Origin: Mauremys mutica
Lineage: Eukaryota > Chordata > Testudines > Geoemydidae
Assembly: GCF_020497125.1 (NCBI RefSeq)
Contig: NC_059077.1
Coordinates: 34,857,340 to 34,921,339, forward strand
Direction: 5' to 3'
DNA: 64,000 nt
The position numbers and the translations under genes were made by a program. Positions 9,598 through 21,329 of the stretch are shown here, piece by piece (position 1 is the stretch's first letter; each line of letters opens with the position of its first letter). Below the pieces are notes generated by a model. It saw only the letters and a program-made list of their open reading frames with translations. It was not told where the DNA came from and made no database searches.

Positions 9598-11178
9598 TGC
9601 ATGTCTACACCAAAACGTGAGCCCAGGCTTAAGCCTACTCCTCTCCCCACTTGCATTTACACTGCAATTGCACTGCCCCAAGGCTCAGACCCAGGGTAAA
9701 CACTCAACTTGTGGGCGGTGAGTATTGCAGGCCAGGGGAAGCTAAACCTCCCCAGACAGCCAGGCATGGCCCCACCCACACTCCACCCTGAGGCCCCCTG
9801 CTGCTCTTCCCTAGTGGGCAGCTCAGGCTGCTTCTCTTCCCCGAAGCGGGTGGTGCCCTGGGGCTGGTGCTAGGATGGGCTAACCAGCGCACTGGGCAGG
9901 CCGGGTGACTCAGGACGGCTGAGGCTGGGCTCCTCTGGCCACGGTGGGGGTCTCAGGGCTCCAGCAGAGGGTGGGGGCTAGCCTCACTCAATGGGCAATT
10001 TACACGCTGCCTATCGCTCCAGTCCAGGGTTCCTTAACACAGGTCAGTTGACTCAAGTCCACTAAACCTATCCTTACACTGACAGGTAGACAAACCCAGA
10101 ATTGTATTTTTAACCCTATGTTAAGACTTTTCTTACCTGTACTTGAACCTAGGGCTCTGGTGTCCACACTGCAGTGCACAGACCTGAGTCAAAATAACCA
10201 TATCCCAGAGTCCCTAGCACTCCCCTTCCCCAAAATGTGGTTGCTCTAGTCCTAGGACCATGGTGCGTTGTGGGAAAACTTTACTGCCTACCCTGCACGT
10301 TACCAGGAAGCAGCTTGCTTTGCAAATGGCTTGATCAGTTTGCTTTCCATTGCAAACCCAGGAGACGCTCTGATATTATGCTTGCAGATCAGTGATCAGA
10401 AGAGAATGGGTTAATGCTGACCTGAGCTGTTGCTGTTTGCAAAATTGGGGTGGCTTCGATTTTTAATAGAGTGGATTGTAGATTGTTGGGATAGAGAGGA
10501 CTAAAGAAGTTGTCACATGGAATTGTGGGATACTTCCAAACTGGGCCATCCCTAGTTATTCTGAGGGCCTACACAGTCCCTCCATGGGGGGAGGGGTGTG
10601 GGGCCCCAGACCTCCGTGAGGGTGGAGGGGGCTGGCCCCAGGCCTCCATGGTGGGGGGCTGGCTTAGGGGGCAGGGGAGAACCGCCCCCCACCACTGGCG
10701 GCACGGCTGGGGTCGGGTCCCTGCACTTCCCACTGCCAATGAGTGCAGGCCCAGCCCTGCTGCAGTCCTCAGGGGCGGGGCTGGAGCAGAGCAGGGACGG
10801 AAAGAGGCAGGGTGGAGCAGGGGCAGGGGCTTTGGGGAAGGGGCGGAGTGGGGACAGGGCTGGGGTGGAGCAGGGGTGGGAAGAGGCAGGGCTGGGGTGA
10901 GGAGCCTGGGGAAGAGGCAGGGCAGGGGCTGGAGCAGTACACAGCTGTGCAGAGCACCAGGAAGTTTGGTGCCCCACGTTTCCTGGTGCCCTATGGAGCT
11001 GCGTACTTTGCATATGGGACCCGAGTCAGCCGGGGTTGTGGTTACACTGCAAAGCAATAGGACTGAGACCCTGGGTCCTGGCTCGACTTGAGCTCAGACC
11101 CTCCAGCCTGCATTAGTGCAATTGCAGTATAGACACAAGGGGGCTTAGGCTTGAGCCCGGGCTTACATTAGAGTGTAG
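9598..11178. mobile_element. Composite palindromic DNA transposon
   Basis: Left arm 'atgtctacaccaaaacgtga', 'gcccaggcttaagcc' and right arm 'ggcttaggcttgagcccggg', 'agtgtagtcagac' are imperfect inverted repeats. Between them lie a second inner pair ('aacacaggtcagttgactca' near 10035), the segment 'catggtgcgttgtgggaaaa' (10259), and a GC-rich insertion at 10541-11019. I infer a non-autonomous DNA transposon (Harbinger-like termini in type) carrying later insertions. No transposase reading frame is present. The 193-aa ORF at 10510-11091 runs across the GC-rich insert and is not considered real. Confidence 0.5.
10541..11019. mobile_element. GC-rich hAT-like insertion
   Basis: Begins near 'ctgggccatccctag' and ends near 'ctgcgtactttgcatatggg'. 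Between are G-rich repeats such as 'ggcaggggctttggggaagg' and 'gtggagcaggggtgggaaga'. The start resembles a CAGGG-type hAT terminus with one change. It interrupts the surrounding palindromic element. All frames are open over long stretches because stops are rare in G/C-rich repeats. Confidence 0.4.
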
Positions 11179-11189
11179 TCAGACCCATA

Positions 11190-11270
11190 GGGAACCTTGG
11201 GCTTGAGTGCCTAACACAGGTCAGCTGACTCAAGTCCCACTAACCCTGGGCTTACAGGGATGTCTACACT
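11190..11270. repeat. Palindromic MITE arm
   Basis: 'cctaacacaggtcagctgac' followed by 'gggatgtctacactgcaatg' duplicates the inner arm at 10033-10080 in a different setting. It appears to be a partial second copy adjacent to the composite element. Confidence 0.45.
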
Positions 11271-14200
11271 GCAATGTATGGCTCAGAGGGTTGGTAATGG
11301 GATGTTTTTATCATTGCTCAAATCCAACCCAAGTCACTAGAAGTTATCATCTGATGGTTCTTTAGGTGCTTATGTGAACTGAGTTGAGTCCTTTTGCCAT
11401 GGAGTTTGGGGAAGCGAACTTGGAAGCAGTGCAGAAGCACTGGGACTCTTCATGGAAGGCCCCTGTCTCACTCAGATCTCAGAAGTCCCACATGTATCTA
11501 AAGAGGTTTGCAGGTTCTTTGGGCCAACCATTCTGTCTAATCTGCAGTAGAGAAAAGCTGCCCCCATTGAGGGAACACCTGTCAATCCAAATTTATGACG
11601 TAACCAATCTCTTAGGTAGGGGAAAAATTAGCTCATAGACCCCAGTCCTGTAAACACTTAAACATTTGTATAGAACTTTACACACTGAGTCACTCCATTG
11701 ACTACCCAGGCTTTTTAAAGTTAAGCACATGCCTAAGTCTTTGCAGCATCATTCCTGGGTATTTTAATATGGTGAATTAAATTCTGAAGACACTGAAAGC
11801 TGAATCTATGAGTGTCCAAATGTATCCAATACTGTATCTGTTCTTTCACAAATTTACAAGTGCCAAAGGCATGTTTCAAAGGCCAATGAACGCAGTACAT
11901 TGTGAAGCATGAGGCAGCAGCTTTTTGACTTCAACAATCTGAGGTGTGTGATAATGGAGTAAAACAAATGCCTTGGTGTGTCTTAATAATGTGGTTATTA
12001 CATTTTCAAAACCTGCAAATTAAAAAGTTTACAAGCATAACCTTTCCCCCCATTTCTAGCATGTAGGTTCCATAGTAGAATGATACATGTAAATACATCT
12101 GCTTAGATGGCCAAGTGATGGTAATTGTGGGAACAAAGCTGTACCTACAATTTGTAGGTGCAAAAAGAAAGTACAGTTTCTGAAAATCTGTCCTTTGAAA
12201 GGTGCCCTCAAGCTAGCAGGGAAGTCTCTTGGGGGCAGGAAGAGGATGGCAGGAAAGTAATGAAAGCACTTATTAGTCATACAGCTGTCACTTCAGCTAG
12301 GTCAAATTTATATTTCTTGAATGCTAATGTTACAACAAGTAATAGCAGACAAAGCCAGCTTGCAACTCTGCTATGCTTCCACAGACAGTGTAAAATTGGT
12401 GACCATTAGCAGTAGACGCCACTGTAAATTGTTCAGTGGATTGACAATGTGTTGAAAGCAGCAGGGTTTAATCCAAAAGATAAAGAGATAAGAAAAATGG
12501 TGGCAATTAGTGCTTCAGCTGATGTTCTGCCCTTTGAGAAAGTAACAAAAAGTCTTTCCACAGGACAGGACATTGTAGGACTTATTTTTTTGTGATTAAC
12601 TTTTAACGGTTCCCCACACTGAAGCACAGAACATTTCACTATGACTAGAGACTAACTTTTTCCCAAATTACCAGATCCTGGATGCCTGGTAGCATGTGCA
12701 CAGTGTTCATGCAGAACTTTCAAAGGTTTATATTATAACTGAGAAGGAACACAATTATGTATTTTGTGACCTACTGCAAACACAATGTTCATGACTTTCC
12801 AAGTCCTATTATTCATATTAGTGAAAGTTTGCAATTTGCATATCACCTAGAAAATGAACAAGCTATTGTCTGTTAAAGAAAACATGACAAGACCTTTTTA
12901 ATTGCTACATAATTATCCTTGAGCCTATGAAAAAATGAACTGCAATGATCCTAAATGTAAATCAGTAACCAAAGAAGCTTTTGAAGGGCAAAAATAGAAC
13001 GTGTTTATGGATGGCATGTGTGATATGCTATCATTATACAGAATAACAAACATTTTTCATCTGAGACCTTGTGACATGTGTTCTATACCTGGAAGAGTCA
13101 ACCAGTGTGTTTAACAATTACCTCATGATGACAATGAACATCACCATGACAGTCAATATATACAGCCATAATTACCATTCTTTGCTATTACAGGATTAAA
13201 AGGAAGAAGAGGCTGCACTCGAAAGAACAGTGAAGAAACATATCAGACAGAAGAACAAACTCATGGAAGACTTGCTCCAGTCTGCCACCTCAGAGATCAT
13301 TTTACATTTCAGTGGGCCATTCCTCAGCTCAACTCCAGCCACTTTGCAAAACAAAGCAGCCTTAAATCTAGTTTATCTGGCTCCTTAAGAATGCCTCTTG
13401 TATAGGAGAAGCCTCTCGTGGCATAGAGCCACAGTTGTAGCACGGTACACCTATATCATCTGCACATTTGGCACTGGTAGAGGAAGTGTGTTCGGGACAA
13501 AGGGGGCATAGTTGAAGCATCTCTAGGTCTTGGAGATCCTTGGCCAATGGAATGACCTTTTGGGCACCCTGAAAAGCTGATATAAAGCTAGAACAGCCTA
13601 ACAGAAACTCTAACTTGTACAGGGACCTTGGCTGGCATAAATCAGTCCAAGGATCTGGGAGCAGCTCAAGTAGGTTAAAGCCACCTTTGCCCCCTCCCAC
13701 ATGATCTACATTCTTGTTCCAAAATATTGTCAGATCTATCCCACACGTAAAAGCCAACATCACGCAAATCAGTCCAGCAGACTTGCACCCACCCAGACTA
13801 TAATATTTTCTCATTCCAAATGCTTACCAGACGTGAAAAACAATGAAAAGTAGACAACTTCAGGATTGGAATAGAAAAAAAAATCCCACACTTTGCTGCG
13901 GGAGGTGCTATAGTGATCATTAGTCATAATTTTATCCTGTTTAACTGGGTTATTACTATTATTTTATTCCATTATTTTTCCAGAGGCTCTCTAGAATCAT
14001 GGCTGATGTCAGGTATTGTTTCCATTGCTGGTTTTATAACATATTGCCCTGAATGTCATATTGACCTTTTATATGCAATGAAAATAATCATAAAAAAATA
14101 ACGTGGAGAAAGGATCTGCCCACTATAACAAACAAACAACGTTCTTTTGGACTACCAATAGCATTTATATGGTACCTTTCATCCAGGGATCCCAGACTGC

Positions 14201-15450
14201 AGAAGTATTGCACACGGATTACAACCGCTATACATTTGTTAGGGCACCTTGAAGAAAAGCAAATGAAACATGAACAGTTTATGGCAACATTCATGACGAT
14301 TATCTAAACTTTTATTATTAATAATACAGTACTTATTAATTAGGCTGTTTCACCTATCCTTAAAGTGTAGTTACTTCTGCAGTGGAATGCAGCAGCTGTT
14401 CAACAATGTACAGCAACACAGAAGGGTGAATTTCCACCTCACTGAGCTGCAGCTGCAAGGCTCAGCTTGACTCAATAGCTAGTGAGACCTAGTCAAATCC
14501 CTTAGGGGTGGTTGATGCAGATAAGAGCTGGGTAACGATATCAAGGAGGTCCCTACACTGCAATTTTAAAGCCCTGCAGCCTGAGCCCCATCAGCTGACA
14601 CGGGCCAGCCATAGCTGTTTAATAGCAGATATGTCTACATACACTGCAATGACAACCTAGGACCCAAGAGACTTACTAACATGAGACTTATTGCACACCA
14701 GGGACCTTTCAGGACAAACCCAAATGGACTCCAAAAACCACACCAGTGAAACTCAGTATTTAAGATCTTGCCAAACAGGATTGCTTCCAGGCCTGAAAAT
14801 ATTTCCAGCTAAACTTGGCTGGTTTGAGTGTATGCATGTGCTCACAACCAGGTGACCTTCATGTAGTTTGGAGTTTCACAATGAAGAGTTTTCACATATG
14901 AACAAAGGTTTTCAACCTTAGGCTTCATGCCAAAACCTTTACATAGCAATGACCCTCTTGCGGGAAAAAGAGAAAACTAGGACGTGTAAAGGGCACAAAC
15001 GACTCTAGCAGAAAGTGAATGGTGATCAGTACAACAAGAACAAGTTGTTCAAATCAGAGGTCTATGACACTACTGGCAGGATAGTCTCTCCCCTCTTCCC
15101 CAGTGCAACAGGCCTCATCTTCACATATGGTTGTCACTGGAAAGTGATAAATATTCCCCTCTAAGTTTTGCAGGGGACCTTCTTTATGCTATTATTGTTG
15201 TTGTTGCCACTGCCCCTTTGGTCCAAGCAGTTAGCCAATATTCAGAGCCCTGCAGAGGTGTTTCCATGAGAAGTAGAAATCGATGACCCTGGTGCATTCA
15301 TTGATGTAGTCTTTATTTATATCAAATGTACACGAGGCCCTGTTTCCCTCAACACAGTAGAAACAAAGCAGCAGGCCGTTTGCTTGCTCAGAAATCTCCC
15401 AGTGTGCTCTTCTAGAGAGTTCAATGTCTCTTTTCTTCCTCTATCTCAGG
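11271..15450. other. Long stretch without recognised gene
   Basis: Mostly single-copy-looking sequence. Partial MITE-like words occur near 14545-14650 ('ggtccctacactgcaatttt', 'cagctgacacgggccagcca', 'atgtctacatacactgcaat'). The 148-aa minus-strand ORF at 13368-13814 has several Cys residues but no domain I recognise, and its DNA recalls an old dispersed repeat. No exon, splice or RNA feature could be supported. Confidence 0.35.
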
Positions 15451-15978
15451 CAGGGGTGAAAATAGGAATAGGGACTTACCGGTATGGGGCTGGGTTGGGG
15501 CCGTCTCTGGCCCCCGGAAGGGGAGGGGGGGCTCGGGCAGAAGGTGGGGGATGGGGGTTCGGAGCCAGCTCCGGCCCACCCTGTACCAGTAAGTGCCCTC
15601 CCCCGCTGGGGTAGCAGTGGCAGCTGGGGGCTCTGGCAGCAGTTTAAAGGGCCCAGGGATCAGCCGCCACTACCACCCCCCCCCGGGCCCTTTAAACCGC
15701 TGCTGGAGCCCCCAGCTGCCGCTGTTACCCCAGGGCTCTGGGGTCGGGGCTGTAAAGGCAGCAGGAGCCCCAGGCCCTTTAAATAGCCCCCAGAGTCCCA
15801 CCGCTACTCCAGGGCTCCGGGGGTTATTTAAAGGGCCCAGGACTCCCCTGCTTCTACCACCCTGGCCCTTTAAATAGCCCCCAGAGCCCCGCTGCCGCTA
15901 CCCTAGGGCTCCAGCAGCGGGGCTTTGGTGGCAATTTAAAGGACCTGGGGTGTACCACCATTAGCACTTTTCACCATG
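15451..15978. mobile_element. hAT-like element with GGGCCCTTTAAA repeats
   Basis: Starts CAGGGGTGAAAATA and ends 'cacttttcaccatg', diverged inverted repeats of CAGGG/hAT type. The TSD is not preserved. The interior holds several units around 'gggccctttaaatagccccc' and the inverse 'gggttatttaaagggccc' (15648, 15688, 15772, 15825, 15867, 15938), giving nested palindromes, plus GC-rich flanks. The ORFs at 15384-15877 come from these repeats. Confidence 0.6.
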
Positions 15979-16014
15979 ACAATACTAGTTAGTTATATGA
16001 TGTCTAAAGGCCAG

Positions 16015-16420
16015 CCCAGAACAGTGTCCCATTGTGCTTGATGCTATACAAATAGAACAAGAGGCAGTTCCAGCTTACAGTTGGAATAGACAAGATAGGT
16101 AGAGCACAGGGATAGAACATACAAGCAGAGTGAATGATATGAGGGTTCTGTAAATGGTGCATTAGTCCCACAAATGTATTGCTTGTAATTTTTTGGAGTG
16201 GCATTCTGTAGTGAGGGGGTTGGCTGAAGAGACAAAGGAAGGCACCAGGGACATTGAAGAGAGAGGGCAAGAGAAAAGGAGGGAAGAAGGGAGAATGGAG
16301 GGCACAGGACGTGAGGAAAGGGAGCTGGAGCAAAGACCGGAAGGGAGAGAACGCCCAGAGGAAAACTGAAAAAAAACAAAGAAACAAAAAAAGCCATTGG
16401 AATCGGATCATGTCATCAGC
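16015..16420 (-). repeat. SINE-headed dispersed repeat, copy 1
   Basis: Shares a colinear series of words with 56160-56560: 'cccattgtgctt.atgct' (SINE), 'cagttccagcttacag', 'ggatagaacatacaagcaga', 'gtgaatgatat', 'ggtgcattagt', 'agagacaaaggaaggcacca', then 'agagaacgcccagaggaaaa'. The left part is the 3' half of a turtle tRNA-type SINE in minus orientation; the right part is an A/G-rich extension. The 202-aa minus-strand ORF here is a by-product of the purine-rich strand. Confidence 0.55.
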
Positions 16421-16735
16421 ATCTGACAGTCCCCGTTGAAGCTGCTTGTCTCTGCTCCTGCTGGCTGCTCCTCCTCTCAGCAGTTTCTCTCTTCCCCAAA
16501 CGGACAAGTCTGGAGAAAAGGATGTGGCTGTATAGATACAGTTGCCCACACAAGAAGGTTGGGGGTGGAGGGTGGGGACTCTTCCTGCATAGTTCTGACT
16601 CCAGGAGGACACTGGGTAGAAGGAGGATTAAGACTGTCTGGGTCTCAATCTGCCCTTCCCACCATGATGTAGCTGTATTATATGTATGAAATGTATATTT
16701 ATGGGGCAATAATAAATTAAGGCCCACTGGGTGGG
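16421..16735. other. Unannotated spacer
   Basis: No repeat or exon recognised between the dispersed repeat and the nested palindromic element. Confidence 0.3.
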
Positions 16736-17309
16736 GGATCGATCTAAGTTACACAACTTCAGTTACATGAATACCGTAGCTGAAGTCAATGTACTTAGAT
16801 CGACTTACCACAGGGCTGCCCGGGGAGGGGGCAAGTGGGGCAATTTGCCCCAGGCTCTGGGCCCCACAGGGGCCCCCACGAGTGTTTTCAGCGGTTCCTT
16901 CAATGCCACCGAACACACCCGGAGCAAGTGAAGGACCTGCTGCCGAAGACCCGGAGCTTCTTCCGTTCCGGGTCTTCAGCAGCAATTCAGCGGCAGGTCC
17001 TTCACTCACTCCGGGACCCACTGCCGAAGTGTCCTGAAGACCTGGAGTAAAAGGACCCCCGCCGCTGAAGACCCCAGGCCCTCTGAATCCTCTGGGCCGC
17101 CCTGACTTACTGTGGTGTCTACACCGCAGTGAGTTGACTGCTGCCACTCCCCCGTCAACTCTGCTTGCACCTCTCGCGGCACTGGAGTACAGGAGTCCAG
17201 GGGAGAGCGCTCGGGAGTTGATTTATCACATCTAGACTAGACGCGATAAATTGATCTCTGCTGGATTGATTGCTACCCACCGATCCGGTGGGTAGTGAAG
17301 TCATACCCT
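16736..17309. mobile_element. Palindromic MITE, split by a hAT element
   Basis: Left part contains 'gatcgatctaagttac', the inner hairpin 'cttcagttacatgaatac'/'gtagctgaagtcaatgta' and 'cttagatcgacttacc'. The right part contains 'tgtggtgtctacaccgcagt', 'gagcgctcgggagttgattt', 'ctagactagacgcgataaat', the hairpin 'acccaccgatccggtgggta' and 'gaagtcataccct'. The two parts are separated by the hAT element at 16811-17104. CpG-derived changes indicate age. No coding capacity. Confidence 0.65.
16811..17104. mobile_element. hAT-like MITE nested in palindromic MITE
   Basis: A 294-bp copy of the CAGGGCNGCCC family: starts CAGGGCTGCCCGGGG, contains 'ggcaatttgcccc' and 'gggccccacaggggccccca', ends 'tcctctgggccgccctg'. 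Flanks acttacca (16803-16810) and acttactg (17105-17112) are a degraded 8-bp duplication (6 of 8). It interrupts an older palindromic element. Confidence 0.8.
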
Positions 17310-17635
17310 AAGAGTCCTAATTCTGTGTCTCATATACCACACAGTGAGAAAAACAAGCCGTTTGTATTGAAATGCAGCAGGAAACAGCATGTGCTATTTA
17401 TGGGACACTGGCACTTTCCCACTCCTATCATGGAACTTTCCTGATAATGTGGCTTTTAACTGGATAAGGACTTGCAAAATGTATTCAGCTGCACCCCAAA
17501 TACTGCCATGGGGAAATACCTGGTCAGTTGATGCCTATATTAGTATTGTCTTAATCATGAACACATACACACACTTATCAGTGGGTTCTCCGGGGGTATT
17601 GAGTTTCAGGGGCCGATACCCTCTCAGGGTATGTC
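17310..17635. other. Unannotated spacer
   Basis: Single-copy-looking sequence without a recognised feature. Confidence 0.3.
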
Positions 17636-17837
17636 TGCACTGCAAATAGACACCTGCAGCTGGCCCGTGCCAGCTAACTCAGGCCTGTGGGGCTGCTTCA
17701 TTGCAGTGTAAACTTCTAGGCTCAGGCTGGAGCCCAGGCTCGAGGACCCTGCAGCCCAAGCCCAGAAGTCTACACTACAATAAAGCAGCCCCAAGAGCCC
17801 GAGTCATGTGGGTTTTAAAAAAGTGTAGACATACCCT
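17636..17837. mobile_element. Palindromic MITE (AGGGTATGTCT ends)
   Basis: A 202-bp element with inverted ends AGGGTATGTCTGCACT and the complement 'agtgtagacataccct'. Internally 'cattgcagtgtaaacttcta' and 'gaagtctacactacaataaa' form further inverted pairs, so the whole unit can fold back. No clear TSD. This terminus type recurs at several sites in the window. Confidence 0.75.
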
Positions 17838-18569
17838 CAAAGTCTACTATTGGGAATGCCAGCTGTAATGCCAACTGTGCTTAAAAAAAGAAAAAAAATC
17901 CAGAGAGCCCTCTGTAACCTTTCACTTTGCAATGTTCTCAGCGCATAACCTCACAACAAATCTTGAAACCGGATGGTGAACTCTGCTGTTTATTATCACA
18001 CGAGGACTTTCCCATCAGCAGCCCCGGCCAGTGCTGTTATCACAAGGGCTGCCTGCTTATTGATTTTGCAAGATACTGCACATTACTTTGGAGAGCACCA
18101 ATGAATGCTTTGCCCACTAAAACTCCTTATTTTGTAACAAGGAGAGGAAGAAAACCTCATTCACTATTTATCTGATGACTTTATGTAATTTCTGCGATAG
18201 TTTGACTAGTTATTTCCAGATGTTAAAAATCAGGTATTAAAGATTTCTGACATATCCAGGCAAATTACTTCAAGCTCAGATTAATTTTCTTTCACAGACT
18301 GTTGAGTCGTCTACTCCTGTGAGGAAATGAGCGAAGTCCTAAGAAAGTCATACATTGAGAGATTTGCATTGCACTGCTGCTACTTTTTGATAATGTAATG
18401 CAATTTTCTTCCTCCCTCCTGTTTTTCAATTGCAGACAACCATTAAGCATTTCAGGCTCTGGTACATATCCTATTCATTAAAAACATGTAGGTTTATTAA
18501 GTACTGTGATCTTATGTATTCTCACATCCTAATTAACTATCCTTTCTCAAAGGAATTGTAAGTTCTTCC
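17838..18569. other. Unannotated spacer
   Basis: AT-rich single-copy-looking sequence; nothing supported. Confidence 0.3.
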
Positions 18570-18740
18570 AATGCATTTCCATTAGGTGTATACACATTAT
18601 GTGCACACCCACACACCCCATTGTAAGCTTTTGGGGGCAGGGGATGTCTTTTAGTTCTGTGTTTGTACAGCACCTAGCACAATGGGGGTCTTGCGCCAAG
18701 ACTGGGCTCGTAAGTACTACCGTAATGCAAATAATAATAA
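18570..18740 (+). repeat. tRNA-type SINE, 3' half
   Basis: 'attgtaagcttttgggggca', 'gttctgtgtttgtacagcac', 'ctagcacaatggg' and the tail 'gtaatgcaaataataataa' are the 3' part of a widespread turtle SINE. The Pol III promoter half is missing. Related pieces are at 16015, 56160 and 63370. Confidence 0.65.
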
Positions 18741-18774
18741 AGACATATGCAACTCCATAGTCAAAGAATAGGAA

Positions 18775-18850
18775 CTGGAAGACATCCTCAGTTCTAATCC
18801 CAACTAACACCGATTTGTTCTATGGCCTTGGGCAAGTGACATGGGGAAAG
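18775..18850 (+). repeat. MIR-like SINE core fragment
   Basis: 'tctatggccttgggcaagtg' is the conserved core word of MIR/CORE-type SINEs. Only a short piece remains. Confidence 0.45.
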
Positions 18851-20825
18851 ATTGTTTTTTTAAAAAGTTAGGCCTGAATTTATGCATGCTGAATTGTGCA
18901 CCCAGTTAGTGCAAGTGCACATGCAAACTGAGTATTTGAGTGGCAACGGCCAGTATAACTCTTTGAAATTAAGACTACCTCATAACACTGGACATTAGTG
19001 AGGACATCCTTACATTAGACAGGACTTCCTGATGAGGTTACCATTTAGAATATTGCATGGAAAGTTCTCCTGTGGTCCAGGTTAACATCTTCAATGTCGA
19101 CCTTTTCGTTTCCTGTTCATTTTGCCTTTCAGAAGCCTCAATGCCTGATTACACTTTCCAGCCCTGCAGTCGAGCTTACAGGTTTGTAGCTTCAGAATTC
19201 TAGGGTGGCTTCCATCAAATCCTAAAGTCTGGCCTATTTGTAGACACTCTAATTTCTTCCTCATCCCTTGTGCAAAATGAGTGAACCTCACATAGAACCA
19301 TGACTGGACATTTGTTGTCCAAGGCCCCTAAAGCCAGTACGACAAGGGTCACTTGAGTATGAAAAGCAATAAAGGGTTCCAAATTCAGCCCCACCTTTTT
19401 TTCTGAACCAAGGTCTATTTCAGTCATGCAGTCCTGAGCCCAAGGACCGGAAGATGCACATCTTGCTTCATCTGTCTCCCTCTTTCCTTTGTGAACGTAT
19501 AGATTAAAGAATTAATTGAGTTTTCCGTTAATGCCTCTCGTCTGTCTGCTGCTTGTACAAACAAATGCACCTTTTCAGCAGAGCTGCTTTGAGTTTGGTG
19601 GCACCCCATTCAAAGAGTTCAAGTGCCACCCCGGCACTGAACTATGCTGCAGTCAGCTCAGGCAGATCGCCAGCTCATAAAGACTTTTCAGTTTCAAAGC
19701 AGGGAAACGGTTTTATATTTCTTTACTAAATAGAACTTGAGCCCACTAAATCTTCTATAAAATTTGAAGATTAAGCACAGAGCATGTTCTACTGGAAAGA
19801 AAGGAACAAGACAACTGTATTGCAGATGTAGAGAGCTTAGCACTCCTCCTCCCCCACACAGCCAGACCCCTGAACTCAGCCATACACCCCCTCGGCCTAA
19901 CTATGTTATAAACACCCACTTCCTAAAGATGCCAACTCCCAGATCTGCATCAGTATGCTAGTTGCTTCACAGGCGTGTTCTGTGTTGGCAGTCTTGGATC
20001 CCACCACCACAGGCTTAAAATCTGAGGCCTCATTGCTGCATTCTATGCAGGTGAGCTCCTGAGCATACGTGCAGTCCCAATGACGTCAATGGGGCTCCCA
20101 CTGTGCAGAATTCAGTAAAGGAGCAGGGCCTAAATGGATAATACATTAATGGAGACAGGGGGATGGATTGGAATGAGAGGCAGAAGGATGGAGCAGTGTG
20201 GTTTTGTATGCACTAGATTAGTTTAATGATTTTTTAGGCTGGGATTTTCCAAGGAGTCTAAAGGTGTTGGGTACCTGAATCCCATAGAAATTCAATGCAG
20301 CTGGGAACCTAATTCCCTTAGGCTCTGTTGAAAATACCAGTCTTAGCATATTTGTTTTTATTAACAGTCATTTCCTCTTTTATAGTGAAACCTCAGTAAA
20401 ATAACGTAGCCATTTGTCTAGTATCTGCATTCACCTATAGTATAAGGGAGTCATCTGGTAACTGGGCCATAAGTGCAGGGCCAGACTGTCCCCTGAAGAG
20501 CCCTCCCTTGCAAATAGAGAGGGTGGGGCTGTCCGCTACCTCCACATCACCAGCTCATCTTCCCAGGACTACAGGGAAGGCTACACTGTCTGATGACATG
20601 CTGACAGGTGGCTAGGAAATAGGGCAGGTGGCCAGGAGGCAGCACAGAGGCATGTGACCAGGTTGCACTACACTTCAGGCAGATCCCTTGGACGCTGTAG
20701 AGATCCCAGGGAGTCTTTGGGCTTAATACCAAACCCTCTGCCAGTTCCAAGCAGAGACAGCCCCACCCCCCATCTTTCCCCAAGAGAAAAGACTCAGGGA
20801 GGGGAAAGTCATGCCCTCCCCCCAG
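18851..20825. other. Unannotated sequence
   Basis: No exon or confident repeat recognised. Short ORFs only. Confidence 0.35.
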
Positions 20826-20942
20826 GGCTGGATTAAGACCTTTAGAGGCCCTAAGCACTGAAAAGATTATGGTGCCCCCCCCATATGTAATTCAAAATAA
20901 AAACAATACTATACCATAAAATAAAATTTTATTTTTCGAAAT

Positions 20943-21065
20943 TAGGGTGACCAGAGAGCAAGTGTGAAAAATCGGGACGGGGGTGGAAGGGTAATAGGCA
21001 CCATAGAAGACAAAGCCTCAAATATCGGGACTGTCCCTATAAAATTGGGACATCTCATCACCCTA
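20943..21065. mobile_element. MITE with TAGGGTGACC termini, copy 2
   Basis: A 123-bp copy of the family at 2188-2311, opposite orientation: starts TAGGGTGACCAGAGAGCAAG, ends 'gacatctcatcaccct' plus A. TSDs ttcgaaat (20935-20942) and ttctaaat (21066-21073), 7 of 8 matching. Inserted into the hAT transposon 3' end, so younger than it. Confidence 0.8.
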
Positions 21066-21102
21066 TTCTAAATGACACAAAAAACGTACATGTATGCTGA
21101 AA

Positions 21103-21265
21103 TTAAAATAGCTTCTTTCTGGATTTTCTGATTGCCAAATACTGGATATGTTCATCGAAGCTGAATTGACGAAGCATGTCCACTTCCATACACAATAGGG
21201 ACAGTGAATCAAGTCTGTCCTGACACATTGTTGTTCTCTGAGGGTTTTCTATTCTTTTCATCTGA
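21103..21265 (-). pseudogene. hAT transposase C-terminal (hATC) remnant
   Basis: A short open segment ending at a stop (21103-21105) reads MCQDRLDSLSLLCME, then VDMLRQFSFDEHI and YLAIRKSRKK. The pattern 'M.Q.RL..L..L..E......F.....I..FA..K.R' is the end of the hAT dimerisation domain in ZMYM1-like, DUF4371-type transposases. The domain normally packs against the catalytic core, and the upstream part is missing here. Too short to act alone. A separate, longer relic of the same protein type is at 44353-45546. Confidence 0.65.
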
Positions 21266-21329
21266 GGGTATAATGCGGTAATTTATAAGAGAATTAGATT
21301 GAAACTTGGTATATGCATTCTTAGTCTTG

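Larger units (their letters stand above)
20826..21275 (-). mobile_element. hAT transposon, transposase 3' end and terminus
   Basis: On the minus strand a transposase C-terminus (21265-21103) is followed by an AT-rich 3' untranslated part and the terminus, which in plus orientation reads CAGGGCTGGATTAAGACC. A 123-bp MITE (20943-21065) has inserted into the 3' part. The 5' half of the transposon is absent, because the sequence switches to a LINE fragment soon after 21275. Confidence 0.65.

Noticed and set aside
10510..11091. 193-aa plus-strand ORF with 150-160-aa antisense ORFs
   Set aside because: Lies over a G-rich repeat in a nested transposon; long ORFs in five or more frames show stop-poor composition, not coding.
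13368..13814. 148-aa minus-strand ORF with several Cys residues
   Set aside because: No recognised domain; the DNA has the feel of an old dispersed repeat. Left as unannotated; conservation across turtles would be needed to revive it.
16004..16612. 202-aa minus-strand ORF, Leu/Phe/Pro-rich, membrane-like
   Set aside because: It translates the pyrimidine strand of a dispersed repeat that is also found at 56160-56560; no start context or domain.
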